Below, piece by piece: positions 26,453 to 35,277 of a stretch of DNA of 64,000 nt. The DNA is taken from NCBI RefSeq assembly GCF_030846195.1, contig NZ_JAVCWH010000006.1, forward strand, positions 1 through 64,000. Reading direction: 5' to 3'. How positions within the stretch are numbered: position 1 is the first letter of the stretch; each line of letters opens with the position of its first letter. This DNA is from Paracoccus yibinensis (lineage in GTDB: Bacteria > Pseudomonadota > Alphaproteobacteria > Rhodobacterales > Rhodobacteraceae). The notes beneath the pieces are model-generated. The model ran no database searches, was not told the origin of the DNA, and worked only from the letters and a program-made list of their open reading frames with translations. Made by a program: the position numbers and the translations under genes.

Positions 26453-27052
26453 TCACCGCACCGCCTTGATCCCTTCCAGGATCAGCGTCGTCGCGACATC
26501 CGCGTAATCCTCGCGCGAGATGCGGCCGCCGTCCTTGAACCACATGTAGACCCAGTTCATCATGCCGAACAGCGACATGGTGACGGGCATCAGCAGCGGG
26601 CGTTCGCGGGTGTTCAGGTCCGGGTTGATCTGGTCCAGCACAATCGAGAACCGCTTCACGATGCTGCGCTCCACCGCCATGATCTGGGCCTTCTGGTCGT
26701 CGGTCAGCGCCGCCGTGCCATTCAGCTGAACCTTGTGCTGGTTGTCGGCCCCGCGGTAACCTTCCAGCACCGCGCCGACCAGCCGGCGCAGGCGCTGATG
26801 GGGCGGCAGCGTGGGATCGTCGGCGGCTTCGATCGCCAGTTGCAGCTCCTCCAGATGGGTCATGATGATCGCGAAGATCAGCGCGTCCTTGGACGGATAA
26901 TAGTGATACAGCAGGGCCTTGCTGACCTGCGCCTGCTGCGCGATCTGCGCCATCGAGGCCTTGTCCATCCCCTGTTCGGCAAAGACAAGCGCCGCATGAT
27001 CCAGGATGATGCGGCTCTTTTCCTCGAAGTCCTGTGCCCGCGTTCGCGCCAT
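26453..27052 (-). CDS. paaR: TetR-family repressor of phenylacetate genes (PaaR-like)
   Basis: The 199-residue protein has a TetR N-terminal domain (SRIILDHAALVFAEQGMDKA, IAQQAQVSKALLYHYYPSKD) and a ligand-binding C-terminal half (LEGYRGADNQHKVQLNGTAA, MSLFGMMNWVYMWFKDGG). It is the last gene of the paaG-paaI-paaK run. The perfect TetR-style palindrome upstream of paaG suggests that it controls that run, including its own gene, together with the paaN operon. PaaR regulators respond to phenylacetyl-CoA. The name rests on context. Confidence 0.82.
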   Translation of the reverse strand: MARTRAQDFEEKSRIILDHAALVFAEQGMDKASMAQIAQQAQVSKALLYHYYPSKDALIFAIIMTHLEELQLAIEAADDPTLPPHQRLRRLVGAVLEGYRGADNQHKVQLNGTAALTDDQKAQIMAVERSIVKRFSIVLDQINPDLNTRERPLLMPVTMSLFGMMNWVYMWFKDGGRISREDYADVATTLILEGIKAVR

Positions 27053-27087
27053 GGGGTCACTTTCCTGTTGGGTCGTGTGCCGCTTTA

Positions 27088-27123
27088 GCCGGGGGTTGTG
27101 GCAAAGTCACCACCACCCCCGGC
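27088..27123 (-). terminator. intercistronic hairpin between paaK and paaR
   Basis: GCCGGGGGTTGTGG (27088-27101) pairs with CCACCACCCCCGGC (27110-27123) over 13 of 14 positions with an 8-base loop. No uridine tract follows on either strand. It may weaken read-through into paaR or protect the paaK message. Confidence 0.45.
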
Positions 27124-27130
27124 CTGGGCA

Positions 27131-28441
27131 TCATTCTTTCGGGCGGTTGTCGATCACCCGCTTGGCCTTGCCTTCCGACCGGGCAATGCCGCCGGGATCG
27201 CGCACCTCGATCCGGGTCGAAACCCCCACGACCGACTTGATATGGTGCGCCAGTTCCTTGGCCGATGCCGCGCGGGCGTCGGCTGCGGCCTGATCCTCGG
27301 CGCATTCGACATGGACGGTCATCGTGTCCATGCGGCCCGACCGGGACAGTTCGATCTGGAAATGCGGCGCAAGGCCCGCGCATTTCAGGATCTGCTCCTC
27401 GATCTGGGTCGGGAAGACGTTGACGCCGCGCAGGATGATCATGTCGTCGGACCGGCCGGTGATCTTCTCGATCCGGCGCATGGACCGCGCGGTGCCGGGC
27501 AGAAGGCGGGTCAGGTCGCGGGTGCGATACCGCACCATCGGCAGGCCTTCCTTGGTCAGCGTGGTGAAGACCAGCTCGCCCATCTGGCCGTCGGGCAGGA
27601 CTTCGCCGGTCACAGGGTCGATGATCTCGGGATAGAAGTGGTCTTCCCAGATGTGCAGCCCGTCCTTGGTTTCCACGCATTCCTGGGCCACGCCCGGTCC
27701 CATGACCTCGGACAGACCATAGATGTCCACGGCGTGCATGTCGAAGGCCTCCTCGATCTCCTGGCGCATGGCGTTGGTCCAGGGTTCCGCGCCGAAGATG
27801 CCCACTTGCAGCGAGGACTGGCGCGGGTCGAGGCCCTGGCGGCGGAATTCGTCCAGGATCGACAGCATGTAGGAGGGCGTCACCATGATGATGCGCGGCT
27901 TGAAGTCGTTGATCAGCGTCACCTGCCGTTCGGTCATGCCGCCCGACATGGGAACGACCGTGCAGCCCAGCCGCTCGGCCCCGTAATGCGCGCCAAGCCC
28001 TCCGGTGAACAGGCCATAGCCATAGGCGTTGTGCAGCATGTCGCCGGGCCGCCCGCCTGCCGCGCGGATCGAACGGGCGATCAGGTTGGCCCAGTGGTCG
28101 ATATCGGCCTGGGTATAGCCCACCACGGTCGGCTTGCCGGTGGTGCCCGACGATCCGTGGATGCGCACCAGCTTGGACTGCGGCACCGCGAACATGCCGA
28201 AGGGATAGCAGTCGCGCAGGTCCTGCTTCACGGTGAAGGGGAACTTGGCGATGTCCTTGAGGGTCTTCAGATCCTCGGGGTGGACATCGGCCTCAATGAA
28301 CTTCTTGCGGTAGAAGGGCGAGTTCTCGAAGGCGTGCTTCAGCGACCGCTTCATGCGGTGGAATTGCAGGGCCTCGATCTCGTCGCGGGACGCGGTCTCG
28401 ATGGGGTCGAGATCCTTGGGGTTCGGGGTCAGGTCTTCCAT
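27131..28441 (-). CDS. paaK: phenylacetate-CoA ligase
   Basis: The 436-residue enzyme activates phenylacetate with ATP and CoA, the first committed step. The adenylate-forming P-loop RIHGSSGTTGKPTVVGYTQ and the downstream YGLSEVMGPGVAQECVETKD, YRTRDLTRLLPGTARSMRRI and NVFPTQIEEQIL blocks are typical of PaaK. The frame is open well upstream, but ATG at 28441 gives the family length. It follows paaI by 23 bases and precedes paaR. Confidence 0.95.
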   Translation of the reverse strand: MEDLTPNPKDLDPIETASRDEIEALQFHRMKRSLKHAFENSPFYRKKFIEADVHPEDLKTLKDIAKFPFTVKQDLRDCYPFGMFAVPQSKLVRIHGSSGTTGKPTVVGYTQADIDHWANLIARSIRAAGGRPGDMLHNAYGYGLFTGGLGAHYGAERLGCTVVPMSGGMTERQVTLINDFKPRIIMVTPSYMLSILDEFRRQGLDPRQSSLQVGIFGAEPWTNAMRQEIEEAFDMHAVDIYGLSEVMGPGVAQECVETKDGLHIWEDHFYPEIIDPVTGEVLPDGQMGELVFTTLTKEGLPMVRYRTRDLTRLLPGTARSMRRIEKITGRSDDMIILRGVNVFPTQIEEQILKCAGLAPHFQIELSRSGRMDTMTVHVECAEDQAAADARAASAKELAHHIKSVVGVSTRIEVRDPGGIARSEGKAKRVIDNRPKE

Positions 28442-28464
28442 GGGTCTCCTCCCTCGGGTTGCGG

Positions 28465-28908
28465 TCAGGCGGGCAGGTGGGTGCCCTTGACGGTGCGCGA
28501 ATGGCCGCGGAATTCGGCCACATGCGCCCCGTCCTGGTTGGTGATGCGGATGTCGTAGATGCCCGACCGGCCCCGGCGTGACGTCTCCGTGGCGATGGCG
28601 GTCAGCCGGTCGCCGATGCGGCCAGGAATCAGGTAGGTGATCGAGCAGTGCTGCGCCACGACCATCTGGTTGTAGCTGTTGCAGGCGAATGCGAAGGCGC
28701 TGTCGGCCAGTGTGAAGATATAGCCGCCGTGGCAGTTGCCGTGCCCGTTCGACATGGCATCCGTGATGGTCATCGACAGCGTGGCCCGGCCGGGTGCGAT
28801 ATGGTCCAGGGTCATGCCAAGCCGCTGGCTGGCCGAATCGTCGTTCCACATGGCCTGGGCCGAGGCTTCGGCCAGTTCCTGCGGGGTCATCTCGCTGACG
28901 GGCTTCAT
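28465..28908 (-). CDS. paaI: hydroxyphenylacetyl-CoA thioesterase
   Basis: The 147-residue hot-dog-fold protein is PaaI, which salvages CoA from dead-end phenylacetyl-CoA derivatives. GHGNCHGGYIFTLADSAFAF holds the catalytic aspartate and the HGG motif. Length and start are normal. The start overlaps the paaG stop. Confidence 0.94.
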   Translation of the reverse strand: MKPVSEMTPQELAEASAQAMWNDDSASQRLGMTLDHIAPGRATLSMTITDAMSNGHGNCHGGYIFTLADSAFAFACNSYNQMVVAQHCSITYLIPGRIGDRLTAIATETSRRGRSGIYDIRITNQDGAHVAEFRGHSRTVKGTHLPA

Positions 28909-29699
28909 TGGCCGCTGAACCTTGCCGGGCGCTTTTCCAGAAAGGCGGTGACGCCCTCGGCATAGTCGGCGCTGCGGCCCGCCTGCTGTTGCGCGTCGCG
29001 TTCGGCGTCAAGCTGCTGGTCGAGGCTGTTGGTCGCGGCGTCCTGGATCAGGCGCTTGGTCAGGCCAAGGCCGAGGGTCGGGCCAGCCGCCAGTGAGCGT
29101 GCCAGCGTTTCCGCCTCGGCCATCAGGTCGATGTCCTCGACGGCCTTCCAGATCAGGCCCCAGTCGGCAGCTTTTTCGGCCGTCAAAGGCTCGGCGGTCA
29201 GGGCCAGGGCCTTGGCGCGGGGCTCGCCCAGGATGCGCGACAGGGCCCAGGTGCCGCCAGCGTCGGGGATCAGGCCGATCTTGGCAAAGGCCTGGATGAA
29301 TTTCGCCGATTTCGCGGCCAGCACGATGTCGCAGGCGAAGGCGATGTTGGCCCCTGCCCCTGCCGCCACGCCGTTGACCGCGCAGACGACCGGCTTTTCC
29401 AAGCTGCGGATCAGCCGCAGCGTCGGGTTGTAGAAGGTGTCCAGCGTCTTCCCCAGGTCCGGCGCGGGTCCGCCCTTGCGCGGATCGCGGTCGCCAAGGT
29501 CCTGGCCCGCGCAGAAGCCGCGTCCCGCCCCCGTCACCAATACGGCGCGGACCGCCGAATCGTCATGCGCCCGCTGGATGCCTTCCCGCAGCGCCAAGTG
29601 CATGTCCTCGTTGAAGGAATTAAGCTTTTCAGGACGGTTCAACGTCAGCGTCAGCACGCCATCGGCCAAGGCCGACAGCACCGTGGGGGATGCGGTCAT
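28905..29699 (-). CDS. paaG: ring-1,2-epoxyphenylacetyl-CoA isomerase
   Basis: The 264-residue crotonase-fold enzyme converts the ring epoxide to oxepin-CoA and also moves double bonds later in the pathway. The oxyanion-hole segment is GRGFCAGQDLGDRD and the catalytic aspartate segment is FAKIGLIPDAGGTWALSRIL. ATG at 29699 (MTASPTVLSAL) follows AGGGAGAAA; the upstream opening at 29753 would add 18 unrelated residues. It is the first gene of the minus-strand operon. Confidence 0.94.
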   Translation of the reverse strand: MTASPTVLSALADGVLTLTLNRPEKLNSFNEDMHLALREGIQRAHDDSAVRAVLVTGAGRGFCAGQDLGDRDPRKGGPAPDLGKTLDTFYNPTLRLIRSLEKPVVCAVNGVAAGAGANIAFACDIVLAAKSAKFIQAFAKIGLIPDAGGTWALSRILGEPRAKALALTAEPLTAEKAADWGLIWKAVEDIDLMAEAETLARSLAAGPTLGLGLTKRLIQDAATNSLDQQLDAERDAQQQAGRSADYAEGVTAFLEKRPARFSGQ

Positions 29700-29747
29700 G
29701 GTGTTTCTCCCTTCGCGCCGATTTCTCGGCCTCCTCGAAGAAATCTG

Positions 29748-29778
29748 TTGCATAAACCGACCGGTCGGTCAATGATAT
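29748..29778. promoter_or_regulatory. PaaR-type operator between divergent paaG and paaN promoters
   Basis: ACCGACCGGTCGGT (29756-29769) is a perfect 14-bp palindrome. On the plus strand it fills the 17-base spacer between TTGCAT (29748-29753) and AATGAT (29771-29776). On the minus strand a TTGACC -35 candidate overlaps its end. One bound dimer would block both promoters. Its form fits TetR-family operators and PaaR is encoded in one of the two operons. Confidence 0.72.
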
Positions 29779-29812
29779 TCGCAAGCCGGAGGAGGAACCG
29801 GCGGAGGAGCCC

Positions 29813-31441
29813 ATGACCGACCTGTTTGCCCGCCATCGCCAGATGCTGGATGACGCCGTGAACGCCCTTCAGGAGCGCGGCTTCTGGACCCCCTTCCCCG
29901 AGGTGCCCAGCGGCAAGATCTATGGCGAGACCGCCAAGGCGGATGGCGAGGCAGCTTATGCCGCGCTGCTGGGCCAGACCTTCACCCTGCCCGGCCACCC
30001 CGAGCGGCGCCGCATGGGCGCCGAGGTGTCCCCTTGGGGCGATGCCCTGCGAATCACCTATCCGGCGGCAGATGCGCCGGCGATGATCGCGGCGGCCCAG
30101 GGGGCGGCTGACGATCTGGCAGCGGCCAGCGTGGAAGCCCGCGTCGGCGTCTGCCTGGAGATCCTGTCGCGGCTGAACCGGATCAGCTTCCTGCTGGGCC
30201 ACGCGACGATGCACACCACAGGGCAGGCCTTCGCCATGGCCTTCCAGGCGGGCGGTCCGCACGCGCAGGATCGCGGGCTGGAGGCGGTCGCGGTCGCCTG
30301 GACGGAAATGACCCGCTTTGCCGACAGCGCCCGCTGGGAAAAGCCGCAGGGCAAGGCCGCGCCGCTGGTGATCGACAAGCATTGGACGCTGGTGCCCGCC
30401 GGGATCTCGCTGGCGATCGGCTGCAACACCTTCCCGACCTGGAACAGCTATCCCGGCATCTTCGCCAGCCTTGCCACCGGCAACCCGGTGATCGTGAAGC
30501 CGCACCCGGCGGCGATCCTGCCGCTGGCCCTGACCGTGCAGGTCGCGCGCGAGGTCCTGGCCGAGGCTGGCCTGCCCGCCGACGCGATCCTGCTGGCCGT
30601 CGATGAGCCGGGGGCCGAGATCACCAAGCAACTGGCCTCCGATCCCGCCGTGCGGCTGATCGACTATACCGGCTCGTCCAGCTTCGGCAGCTGGCTGCGC
30701 GAGAATGCCCGGCAGGCGCAGATCTTCACCGAGGAAACCGGTGTCAACAGCGTGGTCGTCGCCGCGACCGACGATTTCGACGGCATGTGCGCGAACCTGG
30801 CGTTTTCGCTCTCGCTCTATTCCGGGCAGATGTGCACCTCGCCGCAGAACCTTTATGTGCCGCAGTGCGGGATCGAGACGGACCAAGGACACAAGACCTT
30901 CGATCAGGTGGCAGACGGGCTGGCCCAGGCCATCGACACCCTGCTGGCCGACCCGAAGCAGGCGGCGGGCGTCTGCGGCGCCATCGCCAATCCCGCCACA
31001 CGCGACCGGGTAGCGCGCGCGCGCACCCAGGGCCGCGTCATCCGCGACGGCACGCCGCTGTTGCTGGCCGTGGACGCCGACGCCCCCGTGGCGCAGGACG
31101 AATGCTTCGGCCCGGTGGCCTTCGTGATTCCCTGCACGGACGCCGACGACGGCATCGCCCGCGCAGCACACTTGGCCGCGACCAAGGGCGCCATCACCGC
31201 AGCGCTCTACGACACCGACGATGCCCGCATCCGCCGCGCGGTGCAGGCCTTCGCCCGCGCGGGCGTCAACCTGTCGGTCAACCTGACCGGCGCCATCTTC
31301 GTCAACCAGTCGGCCGCCTTCAGCGACTTCCACGTCACCGGGGCCAACCCCGCCGGAAACGCCAGCCTGACCGACACCGCCTTTGTCGCGACCCGCTTTC
31401 GCCGCGTGATGTGGCGCAGGCCGGCCGCTGCCACCGCTTGA
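29813..31441 (+). CDS. paaN: PaaN-type ring-opening aldehyde dehydrogenase
   Basis: The 542-residue aldehyde dehydrogenase matches the PaaN family of phenylacetate clusters, which lacks the fused MaoC domain found in PaaZ. ALDH features are NTFPTWNSYPGIFASLATGN, IDYTGSSSFGSWLREN, a glutamate in FTEETGVNSVVV and the catalytic-cysteine region LYSGQMCTSPQNLYVP. Length is normal. Start ATG 29813 follows GGAGGAG. It heads an operon with the ABC transporter and the FadJ-like gene and lies 44 bases from the divergent operator. Confidence 0.9.
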   Translation: MTDLFARHRQMLDDAVNALQERGFWTPFPEVPSGKIYGETAKADGEAAYAALLGQTFTLPGHPERRRMGAEVSPWGDALRITYPAADAPAMIAAAQGAADDLAAASVEARVGVCLEILSRLNRISFLLGHATMHTTGQAFAMAFQAGGPHAQDRGLEAVAVAWTEMTRFADSARWEKPQGKAAPLVIDKHWTLVPAGISLAIGCNTFPTWNSYPGIFASLATGNPVIVKPHPAAILPLALTVQVAREVLAEAGLPADAILLAVDEPGAEITKQLASDPAVRLIDYTGSSSFGSWLRENARQAQIFTEETGVNSVVVAATDDFDGMCANLAFSLSLYSGQMCTSPQNLYVPQCGIETDQGHKTFDQVADGLAQAIDTLLADPKQAAGVCGAIANPATRDRVARARTQGRVIRDGTPLLLAVDADAPVAQDECFGPVAFVIPCTDADDGIARAAHLAATKGAITAALYDTDDARIRRAVQAFARAGVNLSVNLTGAIFVNQSAAFSDFHVTGANPAGNASLTDTAFVATRFRRVMWRRPAAATA

Positions 31442-31467
31442 CCAAGTTCTCTGGGGAGGAGACGACA

Positions 31468-32610
31468 ATGCAGAAGACCCTGACCACCACGGCCCTTGCC
31501 ACGCTGCTGGCCCTGGGCGCCACCGCCGCATCCGCCGAAATCCGCATCGGCGCGTCCGTTTCGGCCACCGGCCCCGCCGCCTTCCTGGGCGACCCCGAGG
31601 CGAAGACGCTGGAAATGCTGGTCGAGCAGATCAACGAAAAGGGCGGCATCAACGGCGAGGAGATCGCGCTCACGCTCTATGACGACGGCGGCGACCCCAA
31701 CAAGGCGCGCACCTTCGCCACCCGCCTGATCGAGGATGACGAGGTCGTGGCGATCATCGGCGGATCGACCACCGGCACGTCCATGTCGATCCTGTCGGTC
31801 GCCGAGGATAACGAGATCCCCTTCATCTCGCTGGCGGGCGCCATCGAGATCATCGACCCGGTGAAGCCCTTCACCTTCAAGACCCCGCATACCGACCGCA
31901 TGGCCTGCCAGAAGATCTTCGAGGACATGCAGAAGCAGGGCATCACGAAGATCGGCATGATCTCGGGCACCGACGGCTTCGGCGCATCGATGCAGGCGCA
32001 GTGCAAAGAGGTGGTCGGCGAATACGGGATCGAGGTTCTGGCGGACGAAACCTATAACCCGACCGACGCCGACATGACCACGCAACTGACCAAGATCCGC
32101 AACACGGATGGCGTGCAGGCCGTGCTGAACCCCGGTTTCGGCCAAGGCCCGTCCATTGTGACGCGCAACTATCGCCAGCTGGCCATCGACCTGCCGCTTT
32201 ACCAGTCGCATGGCGTGGCGTCCGACGGCTTCATCGAACTGGCTGGTGCGGAAGCGGCCGAAGGCGTGCGCCTGCCCGGCACCGCCCTTCTGATCGCCGA
32301 CCAGTTGGGTGCGGACGACCCGCAGAAACCGGTCGTGGACGCCTACAAGACCGCCTTCGAGGAAAAGACCGGCACCTCGGTCGGCACTTTCGGCGGCTAT
32401 GCCCATGATGCCTTCCTGATCCTGACCGACGCCATCACCCGCGCCGGCAGCGCCGAGCCGCAGGCGATCCGCGACGCCATCGAGGCGACCTCGGGCCTGG
32501 CAGGAACCACCGGCATCTACAACATGTCTGCCGAGGATCACCTGGGCCTCGACCTCTCCGCCTTCCGCATGCTGGAGATCAAGGGCGGCGAATGGACCGT
32601 GGTGGAATGA
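31468..32610 (+). CDS. ABC transporter substrate-binding protein, branched-chain amino acid type
   Basis: The 380-residue protein has a signal peptide ending at ASA (about residue 23) and the periplasmic Leu/Ile/Val-binding fold (IRIGASVSATGPAAFLGDPE, VVAIIGGSTTGTSMSILSVA). Cys residues in CQKIFEDMQ and QCKEVVGEYG may pair. Related binding proteins linked to aromatic genes bind phenylacetate, benzoate or similar acids. The linkage to paaN makes phenylacetate or a relative the likely ligand. A strong hairpin follows the gene. Confidence 0.86.
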   Translation: MQKTLTTTALATLLALGATAASAEIRIGASVSATGPAAFLGDPEAKTLEMLVEQINEKGGINGEEIALTLYDDGGDPNKARTFATRLIEDDEVVAIIGGSTTGTSMSILSVAEDNEIPFISLAGAIEIIDPVKPFTFKTPHTDRMACQKIFEDMQKQGITKIGMISGTDGFGASMQAQCKEVVGEYGIEVLADETYNPTDADMTTQLTKIRNTDGVQAVLNPGFGQGPSIVTRNYRQLAIDLPLYQSHGVASDGFIELAGAEAAEGVRLPGTALLIADQLGADDPQKPVVDAYKTAFEEKTGTSVGTFGGYAHDAFLILTDAITRAGSAEPQAIRDAIEATSGLAGTTGIYNMSAEDHLGLDLSAFRMLEIKGGEWTVVE

Positions 32611-32620
32611 TCCGCTGACC

Positions 32621-32644
32621 GCCGCGCCCCTTCACGGGCGCGGC
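32621..32644 (+). terminator. intercistronic hairpin after the binding-protein gene
   Basis: GCCGCGCCC (32621-32629) and GGGCGCGGC (32636-32644) form a perfect 9-bp stem with a 6-base loop. Such stems often stabilise the binding-protein message or reduce expression of the membrane genes that follow. No uridine tract is present. Confidence 0.6.
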
Positions 32645-32669
32645 ACCACCTGACAGCTTTGGGGTCGCC

Positions 32670-33542
32670 ATGGCGGAACTGCTGCAATTCCTGTTCTCGG
32701 GCGTGACGGTGGGCGCGGTCTATGCGCTTGTCGCGCTTGGCTTCACGATCATCTACAACGCATCCGACGTGGTGAACTTCGCACAAGGCGAATTCGTCAT
32801 GCTGGGCGGGATGCTGACCTTTGTCTGCCACGCGGCGGGCCTGCCGCTGCCCCTGGCCGCGCTGATCGCCATCGCCGCCACATCCGCCATCGGCGTCGCC
32901 ATGAACAAGCTCGCGATCGAGCCTGCGCGTGGCGCCCCCGTCGTGTCGCTGATCATCATCACCATCGGCGCGTCCATCTTCATCCGGGGGGCCGCGCAAC
33001 TGCTGTTCGGCAAGCAGATCCACAGCTTTCCGGCATTCTCGGGCGACACGCCCCTGCGTATTGGGGGTGCCACGATCCTGCCGCAAAGCCTGTGGGTGAT
33101 CGGCGGCGCGGTGGTGGTCTTCGTGGGCCTGTGGCTGTTCTTCACCCGCACGCTGACGGGCCGCGCGGTGCTGGCCACGTCGAACAATCGCCTGGCCGCG
33201 CAACTGGTCGGCATCAACACCGGCTTCGTGATGACGCTGTCCTTCGCGCTGTCGGCGGGCATCGGCGCGCTTGCGGGCGTGCTGGCGACGCCGATCACCC
33301 TGACCTCCTATGACGTGGGGCTGGCCTTTGCGCTCAAGGGCTTTGCCGCCGCCATGCTGGGCGGGATGGGCAATCCCAAGGGCGCGCTTGCGGGCGGGTT
33401 CCTGCTGGGCCTGATCGAGGCGCTGACGGCGGGATACCTGTCCTCGCAATACAAGGACGCCGCAGCCTTCGTCGTGATCCTGTTGGTGCTGTTCTTCATG
33501 CCCCAGGGCCTGTTCGGCCGCAAATCGACCGAGCGGGTGTGA
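32670..33542 (+). CDS. ABC transporter permease, LivH type
   Basis: The 290-residue membrane protein is a LivH-like permease: GVTVGAVYALVALGFTIIYN near the start, FAQGEFVMLGGMLTF, and the loop GFAAAMLGGMGNPKGALAGG that contacts the ATPase. Seven or eight membrane segments are visible. It pairs with the LivM-like permease that starts three bases after its stop. Confidence 0.92.
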   Translation: MAELLQFLFSGVTVGAVYALVALGFTIIYNASDVVNFAQGEFVMLGGMLTFVCHAAGLPLPLAALIAIAATSAIGVAMNKLAIEPARGAPVVSLIIITIGASIFIRGAAQLLFGKQIHSFPAFSGDTPLRIGGATILPQSLWVIGGAVVVFVGLWLFFTRTLTGRAVLATSNNRLAAQLVGINTGFVMTLSFALSAGIGALAGVLATPITLTSYDVGLAFALKGFAAAMLGGMGNPKGALAGGFLLGLIEALTAGYLSSQYKDAAAFVVILLVLFFMPQGLFGRKSTERV

Positions 33543-33544
33543 CC

Positions 33545-34501
33545 ATGAAGATTTCCGCCAAATCCGCCACGCTGCTGGTCCTGGTCGTCCTGATCCTGCT
33601 GTCGCCGGTGCTGTTCCCCTCGGGCTATTACTACCGCGTAGGCGCGCTGATCTTCGTCAACGCCATCGCCGTCACCGGCATCGTGATCCTGACCGGCTAT
33701 GCGGGCCAGATCAGCCTGGGTCACGCGGGCTTCGCCGGGATCGGTGCCTATGCCTGCGCCCTGGCGCCGGTCCATCTGGGGCTGCACCCGTCGCTGGCGC
33801 TTGTGCTGGGTGCCGCCATTTCCGCTGTCCTGGCCTTTCTGGTCGGCCGCCCGATCCTGCGGCTCAAGGGCTATTACCTGGGCGTCGCCACCCTGGGCTT
33901 CGGCATCCTGGTGTCGATGGTGCTGAACAACGAACGCCAGCTGACCGGCGGTCCCGACGGGATGGAGGTGCCGGAACTGGGCCTGCGCGGGCTGCTGGAG
34001 GACGCCGGGCTGGATCTGACCAACGGCCAGTTCTGGTATTTCTTCTGCGGCATCGTCCTGATCCTGGCCGCCTGGCTGGCCCTGAACCTTTACAACAGCC
34101 CCACCGGCCGCGCCCTGCGCGCGCTGCACGGGTCCGAGGTCGCGGCCCGCACCGTGGGCGTGGACGTGGCCCGGCTGAAGCTGCAGGCCTTTGTGATCTC
34201 GGCCGTCTATGCCTCGGTCTCGGGGTCGCTTCTGGCGCTGCAGAACAAGTTCATTACGCCGGATGTCGCAGGCTTCATGCACTCGATCGAGATGGTGACC
34301 ATGGCCGTCCTGGGCGGCGTGGGATCGGTCCTGGGCGCGATTTTTGGCGCGGCGGTCCTCACGCTGCTGCCGCAGGTGCTGACGGTCTTCGCCGAATATG
34401 AACAACTGGTTCTGGGCCTGGTGATGATGCTGGTGATGATCTTCCTGCCGCAGGGGCTTTTGCCGTCGATCCTGCGCAAGGTCCGGGGGAAAGACGAATG
34501 A
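33545..34501 (+). CDS. ABC transporter permease, LivM type
   Basis: The 318-residue permease has about ten membrane segments with the LivM signatures LTGYAGQISLGHAGFAGIGA and MAVLGGVGSVLGAIFGAAVL. ATG at 33545 is used; a GTG six bases earlier lies in the upstream gene's stop region. Its stop overlaps the next gene by four bases. Confidence 0.92.
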   Translation: MKISAKSATLLVLVVLILLSPVLFPSGYYYRVGALIFVNAIAVTGIVILTGYAGQISLGHAGFAGIGAYACALAPVHLGLHPSLALVLGAAISAVLAFLVGRPILRLKGYYLGVATLGFGILVSMVLNNERQLTGGPDGMEVPELGLRGLLEDAGLDLTNGQFWYFFCGIVLILAAWLALNLYNSPTGRALRALHGSEVAARTVGVDVARLKLQAFVISAVYASVSGSLLALQNKFITPDVAGFMHSIEMVTMAVLGGVGSVLGAIFGAAVLTLLPQVLTVFAEYEQLVLGLVMMLVMIFLPQGLLPSILRKVRGKDE

Positions 34502-35277
34502 CCGCGCTTCTGTCAGTCGAAGGGCTGGGCATCAGCTTCGGCGGCCTGAAGGCCGTGAACGATGTCAGCTTCACCGTTGAACCGGGCGAGATCACGTCCG
34601 TGATCGGGCCGAACGGCGCGGGAAAGACCACGCTGTTCAACATGATCTCGGGCGTTTACCAACCCGGCAGCGGGCGCGTGGTCCTGGGGGGCGAGGACGT
34701 GACCGGCATGGCCCCGCATCTGCTGGCCCGGCGCGGCATGTCGCGGACCTTCCAGAACCTGCAGATCTTCCAGTCCATGACCGTGCTGGAAAACGCCATC
34801 TCGGGCTATCACCTCCGGGAACGCGGGCCGGTGCTGGCGGATCTGTTCAACCTGCCCTCGTCCCGCCGCCGCGCGGCCCAGGCACAGGCAGGCGCGCGCG
34901 AGTTGCTGGCCCGCGTGGGCCTGGACCGCGCAGCGGAGCGTGAAGCCGGGAACCTGTCCTATGGCGCGCTGAAACGGCTGGAAATCGCACGCGCCCTGGC
35001 ACTGTCGCCCAGGATCCTGCTGCTGGACGAACCCGCCGCCGGCTGCAACGCGGTCGAAACCGAGGAGATCGACCACCTGATCGCCGAGGTCGCGAAATCC
35101 GGCGTGGCGATCCTGCTGGTCGAACACGACATGAAGATGGTCATGCGCATATCGAACCACATCGTCGTGCTGGACCATGGCGAAAAGATCGCCGAGGGCG
35201 ACCCCGCCAGCGTCAGCCGCAACCCGGCTGTCATCGCCGCATACCTCGGAACGGAGGCCGCCCATGCTGACGGTTGA
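34498..35277 (+). CDS. ABC transporter ATPase, LivG type
   Basis: The 259-residue ATPase has Walker A GPNGAGKTTLFN, signature NLSYGALKRLEIARAL (a variant of LSGGQ) and Walker B ILLLDEPAAGCN, followed by the H-loop VEHDMKMVM. The long insertion after the Q-loop (RTFQNLQIFQSMTVLENAIS) is typical of LivG. It overlaps the permease upstream and the LivF-like gene downstream. Confidence 0.94.
   Translation: MTALLSVEGLGISFGGLKAVNDVSFTVEPGEITSVIGPNGAGKTTLFNMISGVYQPGSGRVVLGGEDVTGMAPHLLARRGMSRTFQNLQIFQSMTVLENAISGYHLRERGPVLADLFNLPSSRRRAAQAQAGARELLARVGLDRAAEREAGNLSYGALKRLEIARALALSPRILLLDEPAAGCNAVETEEIDHLIAEVAKSGVAILLVEHDMKMVMRISNHIVVLDHGEKIAEGDPASVSRNPAVIAAYLGTEAAHADG

Noticed and set aside
27131..29011. 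PaaK with a 190-residue N-terminal extension
   Set aside because: The extra part is read through the paaI and paaG region in a different frame. ATG 28441 gives the normal PaaK length and motifs.
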